A DNA stretch of 64,000 bases from Streptomyces xylophagus (GTDB lineage Bacteria > Actinomycetota > Actinomycetes > Streptomycetales > Streptomycetaceae): contig NZ_JNWO01000014.1 in the NCBI RefSeq assembly GCF_000716435.1, positions 173,122 to 237,121 on the forward strand. Direction: 5' to 3'. Both the position numbers and the translations under genes were made by a program. Below, piece by piece: positions 1-8,461 of this stretch (position 1 is its first letter; the number at the start of each line of letters is the position of its first letter). The notes below the pieces were generated by a model. It made no database searches and had not been told where the DNA came from. It saw nothing but the letters and a program-made list of their open reading frames with translations.

Positions 1-1
1 C

Positions 2-199
2 GACGCCATCCGGCAGTACAACGAGGGCGGTTCGATCCCGTACATCCTCCGCAGCCCCGAGCAGATCGCGGGCTTCTTCGAGGGGCTGGAGCTGATCGAA
101 CCGGGCGTCGCGTCGTGCTCACGCTGGCGTCCCGACGACAGCGCCTGGGGCCTGCCCGCCGAAGTGCACCAGTACGGCGGCGTCGCCTTCAAGCGCTGA
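2..199 (+). CDS. SAM-dependent methyltransferase, Methyltransf_19 (DUF574) family, C-terminal fragment
   Basis: Only the last 65 codons are in the window; the frame is open at the left edge, so the gene is cut by the window and not broken. The tail reads ...YILRSPEQIAGFFEGLELIEPG and ends in GGVAFKR, the usual end of the actinobacterial S-adenosylmethionine-dependent methyltransferases of Pfam PF04672. In Streptomyces these genes commonly sit next to Scr1-type XRE regulators, as here, where the regulator converges on it with a 36-base gap. Its substrate is unknown. Family call is from recognition of the C-terminus; the catalytic Rossmann core lies outside the window. Confidence 0.75.
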   Translation, partial: DAIRQYNEGGSIPYILRSPEQIAGFFEGLELIEPGVASCSRWRPDDSAWGLPAEVHQYGGVAFKR

Positions 200-235
200 A
201 CGCACGGTCCACCCCCCGTCCGCCCACGTCCCGGA

Positions 236-1144
236 TCACGTCTCCTGAAGGATGCGATGCAGGATCGTCGGAGTCTCGTCCGGCGATTCCGCCTCCACCA
301 CCAGGCGGTTCATGACATCCCAGTAGCACTCGATCTCGTTCGGCTTGTCGGGATAGAGGGCGGTGACGCGCTGCTCGAGGTAGACCATGTCGGGCAGCCG
401 TCCGCCGGGCAGCCGCAGGATGGTCACCGGACCGGCTTCCGCCGCGTGGCCACCGGCCAGGAACGGCATGACCTGGACGGTGACCTGCGGAAGCCGGCAG
501 ATCTCGATGAGATGCCTCAACTGGGCCCGCATCGTGCGGATACCGCCCACCGGTCGGCGCAGCGCCGCCTCGTCGATCACGGCCCAGAGCTGTGCCGCCG
601 GCCGCCTGCGCAGAATCCGCTGCCGTGTCATCCGCAGCTTCACGCGCCGGTCGAGCTCCTCCCCACCACTGCCCGCGTGGGCAAGCCTGATGGAGGCGCG
701 CGCGTAGTCGGGGGTCTGCAGCAGCGGGGGAACGCGCTGGACCTCGAAGCAGCGGATGAGACTCGCCGCCTGTTCGGCCCCGAGGTAGGCCTGCGTCCAC
801 GGGGGCACCACGTCGTTGAAGTACTGCCACCAGGCAGGGGAGTTGGCCTCCTCGGCCAGTGTGAGCAGGGTGGCGCGCTCGGCCTCGTCCGTGACGCCGT
901 AGAGGGTGAGCAGATCGGCCACGTCACGGAGTTTGAAGCCGTGCCGGCCGGCCTCCATGCGGCTGATCTTGGACCGGGAGGCGCGGATGACGTATCCCGC
1001 CGCCTCACGGGCGATGGCCAGGTCCTCCCGCAGATCGCGCAGCCGCGCGCCCAGTACCAGGCGCGCCAGCATCGGACCGGCCGACTGGTCGTCCAGGACC
1101 CCGCTGTCGGACGGTGTGGTTAAGAAGGCCTCATCGGAGCCCAT
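236..1144 (-). CDS. XRE-family transcriptional regulator, Scr1/DUF5753 type
   Basis: A 302-residue predicted DNA-binding protein. Residues about 15-75 form an N-terminal helix-turn-helix (LGARLRDLRED, then YVIRASRSKISRME), and the remainder matches the DUF5753 ligand/partner domain (VPPLLQTPDYAR, then QVMPFLAGGHA). I chose the ATG at 1144 and not the upstream ATG at 1186 because GGGAG lies 7 bases before it. Codon 8 is TTA (1121-1123), rare in Streptomyces and read by the bldA tRNA, so translation is probably developmentally timed. The small DUF397 partner gene that usually follows such regulators is absent: only 36 bases separate it from the convergent methyltransferase. Target genes are unknown. 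Confidence 0.85.
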   Translation of the reverse strand: MGSDEAFLTTPSDSGVLDDQSAGPMLARLVLGARLRDLREDLAIAREAAGYVIRASRSKISRMEAGRHGFKLRDVADLLTLYGVTDEAERATLLTLAEEANSPAWWQYFNDVVPPWTQAYLGAEQAASLIRCFEVQRVPPLLQTPDYARASIRLAHAGSGGEELDRRVKLRMTRQRILRRRPAAQLWAVIDEAALRRPVGGIRTMRAQLRHLIEICRLPQVTVQVMPFLAGGHAAEAGPVTILRLPGGRLPDMVYLEQRVTALYPDKPNEIECYWDVMNRLVVEAESPDETPTILHRILQET

Positions 1145-1279
1145 GGGCAATCTCCCTGCGGTGAACGGGACCTTGCACGCGTACATGCGTTGAAGCCAGC
1201 CATCCTAGGGGCTGTCGGGTACCCGATCCCCGAGTCGTGCGAATGATCTCCGCCTTTGCTGCCAGGCCGACATGGGGAC

Positions 1280-1459
1280 ATTTCCTATACGATTTAACGC
1301 GCGACCGAGCCTCTCGATGCCCCTCGACGCCTCTCGACGCAGCGGCCGCGGCACCTCCAGGGGCATAACACCCCTACCCACGGCACCTATTCGTGCCGCA
1401 AGTCTTGACGCGTACGCGTTCCTCCCCCACGATCGCCGCATCGATTTCCTATCTGATTC
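1280..1459. repeat. 16-bp direct repeat pair in the promoter region of the sugar ABC operon
   Basis: ATTTCCTATACGATTT at 1280-1295 and ATTTCCTATCTGATTC at 1444-1459 agree at 13 of 16 positions. They lie 148 bases apart in the leader of the ABC transporter operon; the second copy ends 14 bases before the lipoprotein start codon and just downstream of a candidate promoter. The AT-rich pair stands out in this GC-rich DNA and may be a regulator binding site, perhaps for the GntR protein at the far end of the operon. That role is inference. Confidence 0.4.
1405..1433 (+). promoter_or_regulatory. candidate sigma70-type promoter of the sugar ABC operon
   Basis: TTGACG (1405-1410) and CACGAT (1428-1433) are separated by 17 bases, close to the housekeeping (HrdB) consensus. 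Transcription would start near 1440, immediately ahead of the second copy of the direct repeat at 1444-1459, which would suit repression there. Predicted by eye only. Confidence 0.4.
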
Positions 1460-1473
1460 TTCAGGGGTGGGGC

Positions 1474-2565
1474 ATGCGCTTCCCAACCAGATCTGTCCTG
1501 CCCGGAGTTGTCGCAGTCGTGCTGCTGGCGACGGGGACGGCGGCCTGTACCTACAAGAACTCGGGTGCCCAGTCCGGCGGTCAGGCCACGCCTGCTGCTC
1601 GGACGGGCGGCGGCGCCGAACTCGGGGACGCCTCCGGGACCAAGGTCGCCCTCGTGCCGGGCGGCGCCCACCCGTACTTCCAGCCCTGGAAGACAGCGGG
1701 CGCCGCCGCGAAGAAGACGTACGGTCTCGGGGCCGTCGCCTTCGACGAGACGGCCGAGTGGGACCAGCAGAAGCAGAACAACCTGCTGTCCACGCTGGCG
1801 GCGCGCGGCTACAACGCGTTCGGGGTGTTCGGCGTCTCCCCCACCGACATCAACTCGACCTTCGCGGACCTCAAGTCGCAGGGTTTCCCGGTGGCTTCGC
1901 TGGGGTCCTGCCCGGCCGGAGACAAGGACGACGCCGACTTCTGTCTCTCCACGGACGTCCAACTCGCCGCCTACAAGGCCGCGAAGGCGGCGATCGCGGC
2001 CATGGGCGGCAAGGGCACCCTGGTCCACCTGACCGGCAACAACGTCGACGCCAATACCCAGTTGAGGATCAAGGGCGTCGCTCAGGCCGTGAAGGAGTCG
2101 GGCGGCAAGGTGAAGCTCCTGCAGACCATCACCGACATCGACACGGACCTGCAGACCGCGCAGAAGGCGGTGTCCGACCTGATGGCGGCCAAGGGCGGCC
2201 AGATCACCGGCATCGTCGCCACCGCCTACAACCCGGCCGTCGCCGCCGCGGACGTCGTCAAGTCCACCGGGTCGAAGGCGAAGGTCATCGCCATCGACGA
2301 CGACGCCAAGATCCTCAGCGGTATCGAGCAGGGCACGGTCACGGCCACCGTGGTCCAGAACCCGGTCGGGCAGGCCGAGATCGGGACCTGGGCGCTGGCG
2401 CTGCTGCAGACGAAGCAGTGCACCGTGCGCTCCCCCGGCGTCGAGGTGGACTCCGGTTCGTTCGTCGTCACCAAGGCGAACGTCTCCGGCTACGACAAGG
2501 CGCGGCAGGCGAAGACCGCGCAGCTGAAGCAGGAGTTCGCCGACAAGATCCTCTCCTGCGGCTGA
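1474..2565 (+). CDS. sugar ABC transporter substrate-binding lipoprotein
   Basis: A 363-residue extracytoplasmic solute receptor. The N-terminus MRFPTRSVLPGVV... is a lipoprotein signal peptide ending at the lipobox-like GTAAC, so Cys would be lipidated and the protein tethered outside the membrane. The rest resembles the periplasmic-binding-protein type 1 fold of the RbsB/RhaS group (GAHPYFQPWKTAG, ATAYNPAVAAADVV). I preferred the ATG at 1474 to the upstream ATG at 1393 because only the former starts with a signal sequence and has a purine-rich stretch before it. First gene of the operon with permeases, ATPase, an enolase-superfamily enzyme and a mutarotase, so the ligand is probably a deoxysugar or sugar acid; the exact ligand cannot be read from sequence. 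Confidence 0.88.
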   Translation: MRFPTRSVLPGVVAVVLLATGTAACTYKNSGAQSGGQATPAARTGGGAELGDASGTKVALVPGGAHPYFQPWKTAGAAAKKTYGLGAVAFDETAEWDQQKQNNLLSTLAARGYNAFGVFGVSPTDINSTFADLKSQGFPVASLGSCPAGDKDDADFCLSTDVQLAAYKAAKAAIAAMGGKGTLVHLTGNNVDANTQLRIKGVAQAVKESGGKVKLLQTITDIDTDLQTAQKAVSDLMAAKGGQITGIVATAYNPAVAAADVVKSTGSKAKVIAIDDDAKILSGIEQGTVTATVVQNPVGQAEIGTWALALLQTKQCTVRSPGVEVDSGSFVVTKANVSGYDKARQAKTAQLKQEFADKILSCG

Positions 2566-2600
2566 TCGCCGACCCCCACGACAGAAATCGGAATCGCCGG

Positions 2601-3692
2601 ATGAGCAGCATCATCACGACCGCGACCGCCAGGCTGGTCGACATCGCCGTCGAGCAGGACCGTACCGACGCGGTGCAGTCGTTCGTCAAACAGGAGACGG
2701 TCCTGGTCGACCTGGAGACGGCCGAAGGCGTCACGGGAACGGGCTACTCCTACACCATCGGCACCGGCGGCACGTCCGTACTCGCCCTGCTGCGCGACCA
2801 CTTGCTGCCCGCGCTCGTCGGACAGGACGCCCGCAACGTCGAGGCGCTGTGGCAGCGGCTGTTCGCGCTGACCCGGGCGACCACCACCGGGGCCATCACC
2901 TCGCTCGCGCTCGCCGCCGTGGACACCGCCCTGTGGGACGTGCGCTGCAAACGGGCGGGCGAACCGCTGTGGCGGCTGGCCGGCGGGCACCGTCAGGAGG
3001 TGCCGGTCTACGACACCGAGGGCGGCTGGCTCCATCTGAGCGCCGAGGAGTTGGTCAAAGGCGCCCTGCGCGCACAGGAGTTGGGGTGGGCCGGCGTCAA
3101 GATCAAGGTGGGCCGGCCGCATCCCGCCGAGGACGCGGAACGGCTGCGCGCGGTCCGCGAAGCCGTCGGCCCCTCGCTGCACATCATGACCGACGCCAAC
3201 CAGTCCCAGACGGCGTCCTCCGTCCTCCGGCTCGCGGCGGCGCTGGAGCCGTACGACCCGTACTGGCTGGAGGAGCCGCTGCCCGCCGACGACATCAGCG
3301 GTCACGTCCGGCTCGCGGCGGCGACCCAAATCCCCGTCGCCGTAGGGGAGTCCATGTACTCGCTGATGCAGTTCCGCAGCTATCTGGAGGCCGGTGCCGC
3401 CTCCGTCGTACAGGTCGACGCCGCCCGGATCGGTGGCATCACACCGTGGTTGAAGGTCGCGCACCTGGCGGAGAGTCACAACGTCGCGGTCTGCCCGCAC
3501 TTCCTGATGGAGCTGCACGTCAGCCTCGCCGCCGCGGTGCCGAACGGCCAATACGTCGAGTACATCCCGCAGTTGAGGGCGGTGACCCGGACCGAGCTGA
3601 CCATCCGCGACGGGATGGCGATCGCTCCCGACGTACCGGGCATCGGCATCGACTGGGACCCGGACGCGCTGGACGACCGGAGGGTGGCATGA
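2601..3692 (+). CDS. mandelate racemase/muconate lactonizing enzyme family protein (probable sugar-acid dehydratase)
   Basis: A 363-residue member of the enolase superfamily. Visible active-site elements are the Lys-x-Lys pair (K167, K169 in GVKIKVG), the three metal-ligand positions D198 (TDANQ), E224 (WLEEP) and E250 (VGES), and a D273/H300 pair (QVDAARIGG, VCPHF) typical of the mandelate-racemase subgroup that dehydrates acid sugars. It follows the binding lipoprotein by 35 bases and overlaps the first permease by ATGA. Together with the rhamnose-mutarotase-like last gene this suggests breakdown of an imported L-sugar acid (for example a rhamnonate- or fuconate-like substrate). Substrate choice is inference. 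Confidence 0.88.
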   Translation: MSSIITTATARLVDIAVEQDRTDAVQSFVKQETVLVDLETAEGVTGTGYSYTIGTGGTSVLALLRDHLLPALVGQDARNVEALWQRLFALTRATTTGAITSLALAAVDTALWDVRCKRAGEPLWRLAGGHRQEVPVYDTEGGWLHLSAEELVKGALRAQELGWAGVKIKVGRPHPAEDAERLRAVREAVGPSLHIMTDANQSQTASSVLRLAAALEPYDPYWLEEPLPADDISGHVRLAAATQIPVAVGESMYSLMQFRSYLEAGAASVVQVDAARIGGITPWLKVAHLAESHNVAVCPHFLMELHVSLAAAVPNGQYVEYIPQLRAVTRTELTIRDGMAIAPDVPGIGIDWDPDALDDRRVA

Positions 3693-4753
3693 CGACCTCG
3701 ATCAGCCCGCCGGACACCGTCCCGGAGGAGCGGACGGCACCGCACCGCATGCCGTTCTGGGTCAACCAGCGGCTCGGCCTGCTGGTGCTGGTCATCGCGC
3801 TCAGCGTCCTGTTCGGCGTGCTCCGACCGGCGTTCCTGGACCAGCAGTTGGTGCTCTTCCCGCTCCTGCGCGACGTCGCCACCCTGACCGTGGTCGCGCT
3901 CGCGCAGATGGTCGCCCTGTCCGTCGGCCACATGAACCTCGCGGTCGGCCGGATGGCCGCCTTCGGCGCCCTGTTCGCCGGCCTCGGCTACGACCGCCTC
4001 GGCCTCCCCATGCAAGTGGGCCTGCTCCTCTGCCTGTTCGCCGGTGCGGCCATCGGCGCGGTCACCGGCTGGCTCATCGCCCGTACCGGAGTCAGCTCCT
4101 TCGTCGTCACCCTGGCGATGGACTTCGCCCTGCTCGGCCTGGTCTCCCTCCTCTACTCGGCCCTCACCGACGACGCCGCCTTCACCACCCACCCGTCCGG
4201 CATCGACCAACTGCGCTCCTACTCGCTCGCCGACATCTGCGCGGGCCCGATCTGCGGCTCCCCCGCCGTACCGCAGATCGCCCAGTTCACCGTCCTCGCC
4301 ATGCTCGGCCTCGGTTTCCTCTACGGCTGTACGCGTATCGGCCGCGAACTGCTGCTCACCGGCGCCAACCCGGCCGCCGCCGAGCTGTCCGGCGTTCCCA
4401 CCGGGCGCCGGGTCCTGCTCGCGCACACGCTCTCCGGGCTGCTCGCGGCGCTCGCCCGGTTCATGGCGGCGGCCGGCACGGGCACGTTCCGCGCCTCCAT
4501 CGGCGACGACTTCATGCTGCCCTCCTTTCTGGGCGCGGTACTTGGCGGCACCCTGCTCACCGGCGGCGTGGTGTCCGTGCTGGGCACCCTGCTCGGCACC
4601 GCCCTGGTCGGTGTGATCCGCAAGGGCCTCGACCTGCTCGGCGTGGGCCTGGAGAGCCTGAACATCTATCTCGGCTGCGTCCTCCTGCTGGCCCTGTCGG
4701 CCGACCGGATCCGCGCCGTGGTGTCCTATCGCAAGGTGGTGCGCTCCACATGA
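3689..4753 (+). CDS. sugar ABC transporter permease (RbsC/RhaP-like), subunit 1
   Basis: A 354-residue integral membrane protein of the BPD_transp_2 family with about nine hydrophobic segments, the conserved VGHMNLAVGRMAAFGA stretch and a C-terminal FLGAVLGGTLLTGG motif found in ribose/rhamnose-type permeases. Its ATG overlaps the stop of the enolase-family gene (ATGA), and its own stop overlaps the next permease, indicating translational coupling. It should form the channel as a heterodimer with the following permease. The loop with two cysteines (ADICAGPICGS) is unusual but not interpretable. Confidence 0.9.
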   Translation: MTTSISPPDTVPEERTAPHRMPFWVNQRLGLLVLVIALSVLFGVLRPAFLDQQLVLFPLLRDVATLTVVALAQMVALSVGHMNLAVGRMAAFGALFAGLGYDRLGLPMQVGLLLCLFAGAAIGAVTGWLIARTGVSSFVVTLAMDFALLGLVSLLYSALTDDAAFTTHPSGIDQLRSYSLADICAGPICGSPAVPQIAQFTVLAMLGLGFLYGCTRIGRELLLTGANPAAAELSGVPTGRRVLLAHTLSGLLAALARFMAAAGTGTFRASIGDDFMLPSFLGAVLGGTLLTGGVVSVLGTLLGTALVGVIRKGLDLLGVGLESLNIYLGCVLLLALSADRIRAVVSYRKVVRST

Positions 4754-5790
4754 ACCGCATGAACACAGCTCTCGGCCAAGGGAGTTGGGCCAACGCGTCG
4801 CTGCGCCGGTTCTCCCGTTCCACGGCGGCGTTGCTGCTGTGCGTGGTCGTGGCGGGATACCTGGCGCTGGGTGTGGCCTCGTCGGGCTCCTTCTTCGAGG
4901 GTCCCTCGGTACGGGTCTTCCTCCAGTACCTCGCCACGCCCATCCTCATCGGGCTGGCCCAGATGGTGGCGCTGTGCGTGGGTCAACTCAACCTCGCCGT
5001 CGGCGCGTTGGGCGGCTTCACCGCCTGCCTGATGGGTGTCCTCATGGCCGACCACGGGGTGCCCGCCGGAGTCGCCGTGATCCTGGGCCTGTTGACGGCG
5101 ACGGCCATCGGCCTGGCGACCGGGGCCGCCATCGTGGCCACGCAGATCAACGGGTTCATCGTCACCCTGGCCACGATGACGATCCTCCTGGGCGCGCAGT
5201 ACCGGCTCACCGGCACCCGTACCGTCGACGGCTACTCGCGCACGCTGCGCGACTTCGGCACGGCGGCACCGCTGAACATCCCCCTGGTCTTCGTCACGGC
5301 GCTCGTCGCGGCGGCGCTGCTGGCCGGCTTCATGTACCGCACGGTCGCGGGCCGGCGACTGCTCGCCGCGGGCGGCAACCCGCTCGCGGCACGGCTGTCC
5401 GGGATCTCCACCGACCGGCAGATCGTGGCCGCGCACACCCTGTCCGGGCTGCTGATCGGCGTGGCCGCCGTGACGTCCACGGCCTCGCTGCCCGGCGTCA
5501 ACCGCAGCGTCGGCGGCGACTGGCTGCTGCCGAGCTTCGCCGCACCGATCATCGGGGGCGTGGCGCTGACCGGCGGCTCAATTGCCGTACTGGGCACGGT
5601 CCTTGCGGCCTTCGTGACGCGGCTGATCGACGCGGCGCGAGCCCAGTTCTCGCTGGACCCGAGCTGGGTGAACCTCCTCATCGGCCTGGTCGTGCTGGGT
5701 ACGGTCGCCGGTGGCCGACTGCACCAGACCCGTCTGGAGAAGAGCCCGCAGTCACCAACCGCCCTGCCGCAGACAGGAGGTGCCCAGTGA
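4750..5790 (+). CDS. sugar ABC transporter permease, subunit 2
   Basis: A 346-residue paralogue of the preceding permease with the same layout: multiple membrane helices, GQLNLAVGALGGFTA near residue 80 and FAAPIIGGVALTGGS near residue 265. Start ATG overlaps the previous stop (ATGA). Its final codons contain AGGAGG, the ribosome binding site of the downstream ATPase. Two adjacent non-identical permeases imply a heterodimeric channel, as in rhamnose and autoinducer-2 importers. Confidence 0.9.
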   Translation: MNRMNTALGQGSWANASLRRFSRSTAALLLCVVVAGYLALGVASSGSFFEGPSVRVFLQYLATPILIGLAQMVALCVGQLNLAVGALGGFTACLMGVLMADHGVPAGVAVILGLLTATAIGLATGAAIVATQINGFIVTLATMTILLGAQYRLTGTRTVDGYSRTLRDFGTAAPLNIPLVFVTALVAAALLAGFMYRTVAGRRLLAAGGNPLAARLSGISTDRQIVAAHTLSGLLIGVAAVTSTASLPGVNRSVGGDWLLPSFAAPIIGGVALTGGSIAVLGTVLAAFVTRLIDAARAQFSLDPSWVNLLIGLVVLGTVAGGRLHQTRLEKSPQSPTALPQTGGAQ

Positions 5791-7313
5791 GCGGCACGGT
5801 TCTTCTCGAATGCCACGACCTGGTCAAGGTCTTCCCCGGTGTGCGGGCGCTGGACGGCGTGGGTCTACGGCTGACCGCCGGCACCGTGCACGCGCTCCTC
5901 GGTGAGAACGGCGCCGGCAAGTCGACCCTCATCAAGGTCCTCACCGGGGCGCACTCCCCCGACGCCGGATCGCTCTCCTGGTGTGGCCAACAGGTGCATC
6001 TACGCTCGCCGTTGGAGGCGACCCGCACCGGCATCGGCGTCGTCCACCAGGAACGCAACCTGATCCCGGGCTTCTCCGTGGCGGAGAACATCACCCTCCA
6101 GAACCCGCCCTCCCACCGCGGCCTGGTCGACCGCGAGGCCATGACCGCACCGGCCCTTGAGTGCCTCGCGGAACTCGGAGTCGACCTCGATCCACAGCAA
6201 CCAGTACGTGAACTGTCCGTCGCACAGCAGCAGTTGGTGGAGATAGCGAAAGCCCTCTACACCGAGAGCCGGGTACTGCTCCTGGACGAACCCACCGCGT
6301 CCCTCTCCCCGCAGGAGACGGAACGCCTCTTCGAGGTGATCCGGCGACTGGCCGACCGAGGCGCCTGCGTCGTCTTCGTCAGCCACAAACTGGAGGAGGT
6401 CTTCGCGGTCTGCGACACGGTCACGGTGCTGCGCGACGGGAAGTCGGTGCTGGAGTCCTCACCGCTCCCCGACCACACCCACGACGACATCGTCGGCCTC
6501 ATGGTGGGCCGCGCCCACGCGGCGACGGAGATGCGGCCCCGCACGGTCGACCGCTCCACCACACCGACTCTCGTACTGGACGCGGTCTCCACGGCCGGCG
6601 GGCACCATGACATCAGCCTGGAGGTACGGCCCGGCGAGATCGTCGGCCTGTACGGACTGGTCGGCGCCGGGCGCAGCGAACTGGTCAAGGCGGTGCTCGG
6701 CCTGGACCGCATCACCGGCGGCGAGGTCCGGGTGCACGGCAAGCCGGTGCGCATCACCTCACCCCGTCAGGCCCTGCACGAGTTCGGCATCGGGTACGTC
6801 ACCGAGAACCGCAAGGAGGAGGGCGTCTTCCTCGATCAGCCCATCGTCCGCAACATCACGGTGACGGTGTGGAAGAGACTCGCCAAGGCACTCGGGTACG
6901 TCTCGGCACGCGAGGAGCGCGACACCGCGCAGGATCTCGTCGACCGGCTCGGCATCCGTATCTCCGGGCTCGGGCAGAACGCCGGTGAACTCTCGGGCGG
7001 GAACCAGCAGAAGGTCAGCCTCGCCAAGTGGCTTGCCGCGGATACCCGGTTGCTGGTCGTCGACGAACCGACGGTGGGTGTCGACGTCCGCACGAAGCAC
7101 ACCTTCCACGAGCTGATCTGGGACCTCGCCCGCGACGGCCTGCCCATCCTCCTCATCAGCAGCGACCTCGCGGAGATGGTCACCCTCGCCGACCGCATCG
7201 TCGTCATGACGGACCACCGCGTCCGCGGCGAGATCGCCAACGACCGCGACTACGACCGCATGAGCGGCCGGGTCATCCGCCTGATCCACGACCGCGACAC
7301 GGTGCGCTCATGA
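5787..7313 (+). CDS. sugar ABC transporter ATP-binding protein, duplicated ATPase (MglA/RbsA/RhaT-like)
   Basis: A 508-residue cytoplasmic ATPase made of two fused nucleotide-binding domains. The first half has a full Walker A (GENGAGKST) and Walker B (LLLDEPTAS); the second has the degenerate Walker A GLVGAGRSE, the signature LSGGNQQK and VVDEPTVGVD, as is normal for RbsA-type proteins. The GTG start at 5787 overlaps the permease stop (GTGA) and has AGGAGG seven bases upstream. It energises uptake by the two permeases. The mutarotase start overlaps its stop. Confidence 0.93.
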   Translation: MSGTVLLECHDLVKVFPGVRALDGVGLRLTAGTVHALLGENGAGKSTLIKVLTGAHSPDAGSLSWCGQQVHLRSPLEATRTGIGVVHQERNLIPGFSVAENITLQNPPSHRGLVDREAMTAPALECLAELGVDLDPQQPVRELSVAQQQLVEIAKALYTESRVLLLDEPTASLSPQETERLFEVIRRLADRGACVVFVSHKLEEVFAVCDTVTVLRDGKSVLESSPLPDHTHDDIVGLMVGRAHAATEMRPRTVDRSTTPTLVLDAVSTAGGHHDISLEVRPGEIVGLYGLVGAGRSELVKAVLGLDRITGGEVRVHGKPVRITSPRQALHEFGIGYVTENRKEEGVFLDQPIVRNITVTVWKRLAKALGYVSAREERDTAQDLVDRLGIRISGLGQNAGELSGGNQQKVSLAKWLAADTRLLVVDEPTVGVDVRTKHTFHELIWDLARDGLPILLISSDLAEMVTLADRIVVMTDHRVRGEIANDRDYDRMSGRVIRLIHDRDTVRS

Positions 7314-7633
7314 AGCGCGTGGCCCAGGTCATCGCCGTACGTCCCGAAAAGCTCGACGAATACCGGGAGTTGCACCGCAGGGTGCCGGAGCCGGTCCTGA
7401 CCCGGCTCCGGCACTGCCACATCGCCAACTACTCGATCCATCTGCTCGGCGACCGGCTGTTCGCCTACTTCGAGTACCACGGCGACGATCTGACCGCGGA
7501 CCTGGCACTGATGGCCGCGGACGAGGCGACCCAGGAGTGGTGGCGCCTCACCGCGCCCTGCCAGACACCGGTTCCGGAGGCGGCCCCCGGCGCGTGGTGG
7601 GCCACCGCGGAGCAGGTGTTCCTCATGGAGTAG
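7310..7633 (+). CDS. L-rhamnose mutarotase family protein (COG3254)
   Basis: A 107-residue protein of the RhaM/DUF718 dimeric alpha-beta barrel family, which interconverts alpha and beta anomers of L-rhamnose and related sugars. Recognisable stretches are the N-terminal VIAVRPEKLDEYRELH, YSIHLLGDRLFAYFEY and the Trp pair in EWWRL near the C-terminus. ATGA overlap with the ATPase makes it the last gene of the operon, and its 3' end overlaps the convergent GntR gene by 11 bases. It is the best clue that the operon handles an L-rhamnose-like sugar or derived acid, although family members also occur with other sugars. Confidence 0.85.
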   Translation: MKRVAQVIAVRPEKLDEYRELHRRVPEPVLTRLRHCHIANYSIHLLGDRLFAYFEYHGDDLTADLALMAADEATQEWWRLTAPCQTPVPEAAPGAWWATAEQVFLME

Positions 7634-8348
7634 CCGGTTCGCCGCCGCCGTCCTCGATCTGCCGCTCCAGACTCCGGGTGAGATGCTCCGTCATCGCCTC
7701 GGCCGCCCGCTCCGGGTTGCGGCGCAGCACCGCGCGGACGATCCGTTCGTGCTCCGCGACGGTCGGGCCCCAGGCGCCGACCACCTTGCTGAGCCGGAAG
7801 ATGTGCAGATGCGCGTGGAGCCGTTCCACCGCGTCCGCCAACAGGGGCCGGTGCGCGGCCTGTCCGATCGCTTCGTGGAAGCGCTGGTCGAGAGCGGCGA
7901 AGTCGCGGTACGACGCGTACCGTTCGTTCGGGCTCGGGTGGGCCTGCATCTCCTCGACGATGCGCTCGATGCCGTCGAGTTGCGTCTCGGTGGCGTTGAC
8001 GGCGGCCAGCGCGGCTGCCCTGGGCTCCAACAGCAGCCGCATTTCGAAGAGTTCGTCGAGCCCCTGCCGGGTCAGCAACTGCGTGGCCCGGTACCCGGAG
8101 AGCGCGCGCTTCACGACGAGCCCGTCCGACTCCAGCCGGGCCAGCGCTTCCCGTACGGGAGTTGGCGAGACCTTGAGGTTGCGGGCGAGCGCTTCGATGC
8201 CGACGCGGGCGCCGGGGGCGATCTCATGGTCCATGACCATCGCCTTGATGCGCTCGTACACACTGTCCGACAGCGCCTGCCGCACAGGCGGCGCACCCCG
8301 CTCGTCGCCCTCGTCCGGGACGGCCGCGGAAGGACTGTGCGGCGGCAT
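7623..8348 (-). CDS. GntR-family transcriptional regulator, FadR/FCD type
   Basis: A 241-residue regulator: winged helix-turn-helix at about residues 25-90 (VYERIKAMVMDHEIAPG, SPTPVREALARLESDGLV) and an all-helical FCD effector domain with the metal-binding pattern RDFAALDQRFHE ... AVVEHERI-like (VAEHERIVRAVL). AGGAG lies 7 bases before the ATG. It converges on the sugar operon and overlaps its last gene. FCD regulators often sense sugar acids, so it probably represses that operon, possibly through the repeats at 1280-1459; that target is inferred from position. Confidence 0.9.
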   Translation of the reverse strand: MPPHSPSAAVPDEGDERGAPPVRQALSDSVYERIKAMVMDHEIAPGARVGIEALARNLKVSPTPVREALARLESDGLVVKRALSGYRATQLLTRQGLDELFEMRLLLEPRAAALAAVNATETQLDGIERIVEEMQAHPSPNERYASYRDFAALDQRFHEAIGQAAHRPLLADAVERLHAHLHIFRLSKVVGAWGPTVAEHERIVRAVLRRNPERAAEAMTEHLTRSLERQIEDGGGEPATP

Positions 8349-8461
8349 CCCGACTCCTCCTCAAGGCACTGCGGACTCCCCCAGTTTACCCAGGTGGACG
8401 CGGCGAGCGGGGGTCGGTGCGGCACCCTGCCGTACCCGATGCCGCTCTCGATCGCCTGGCC

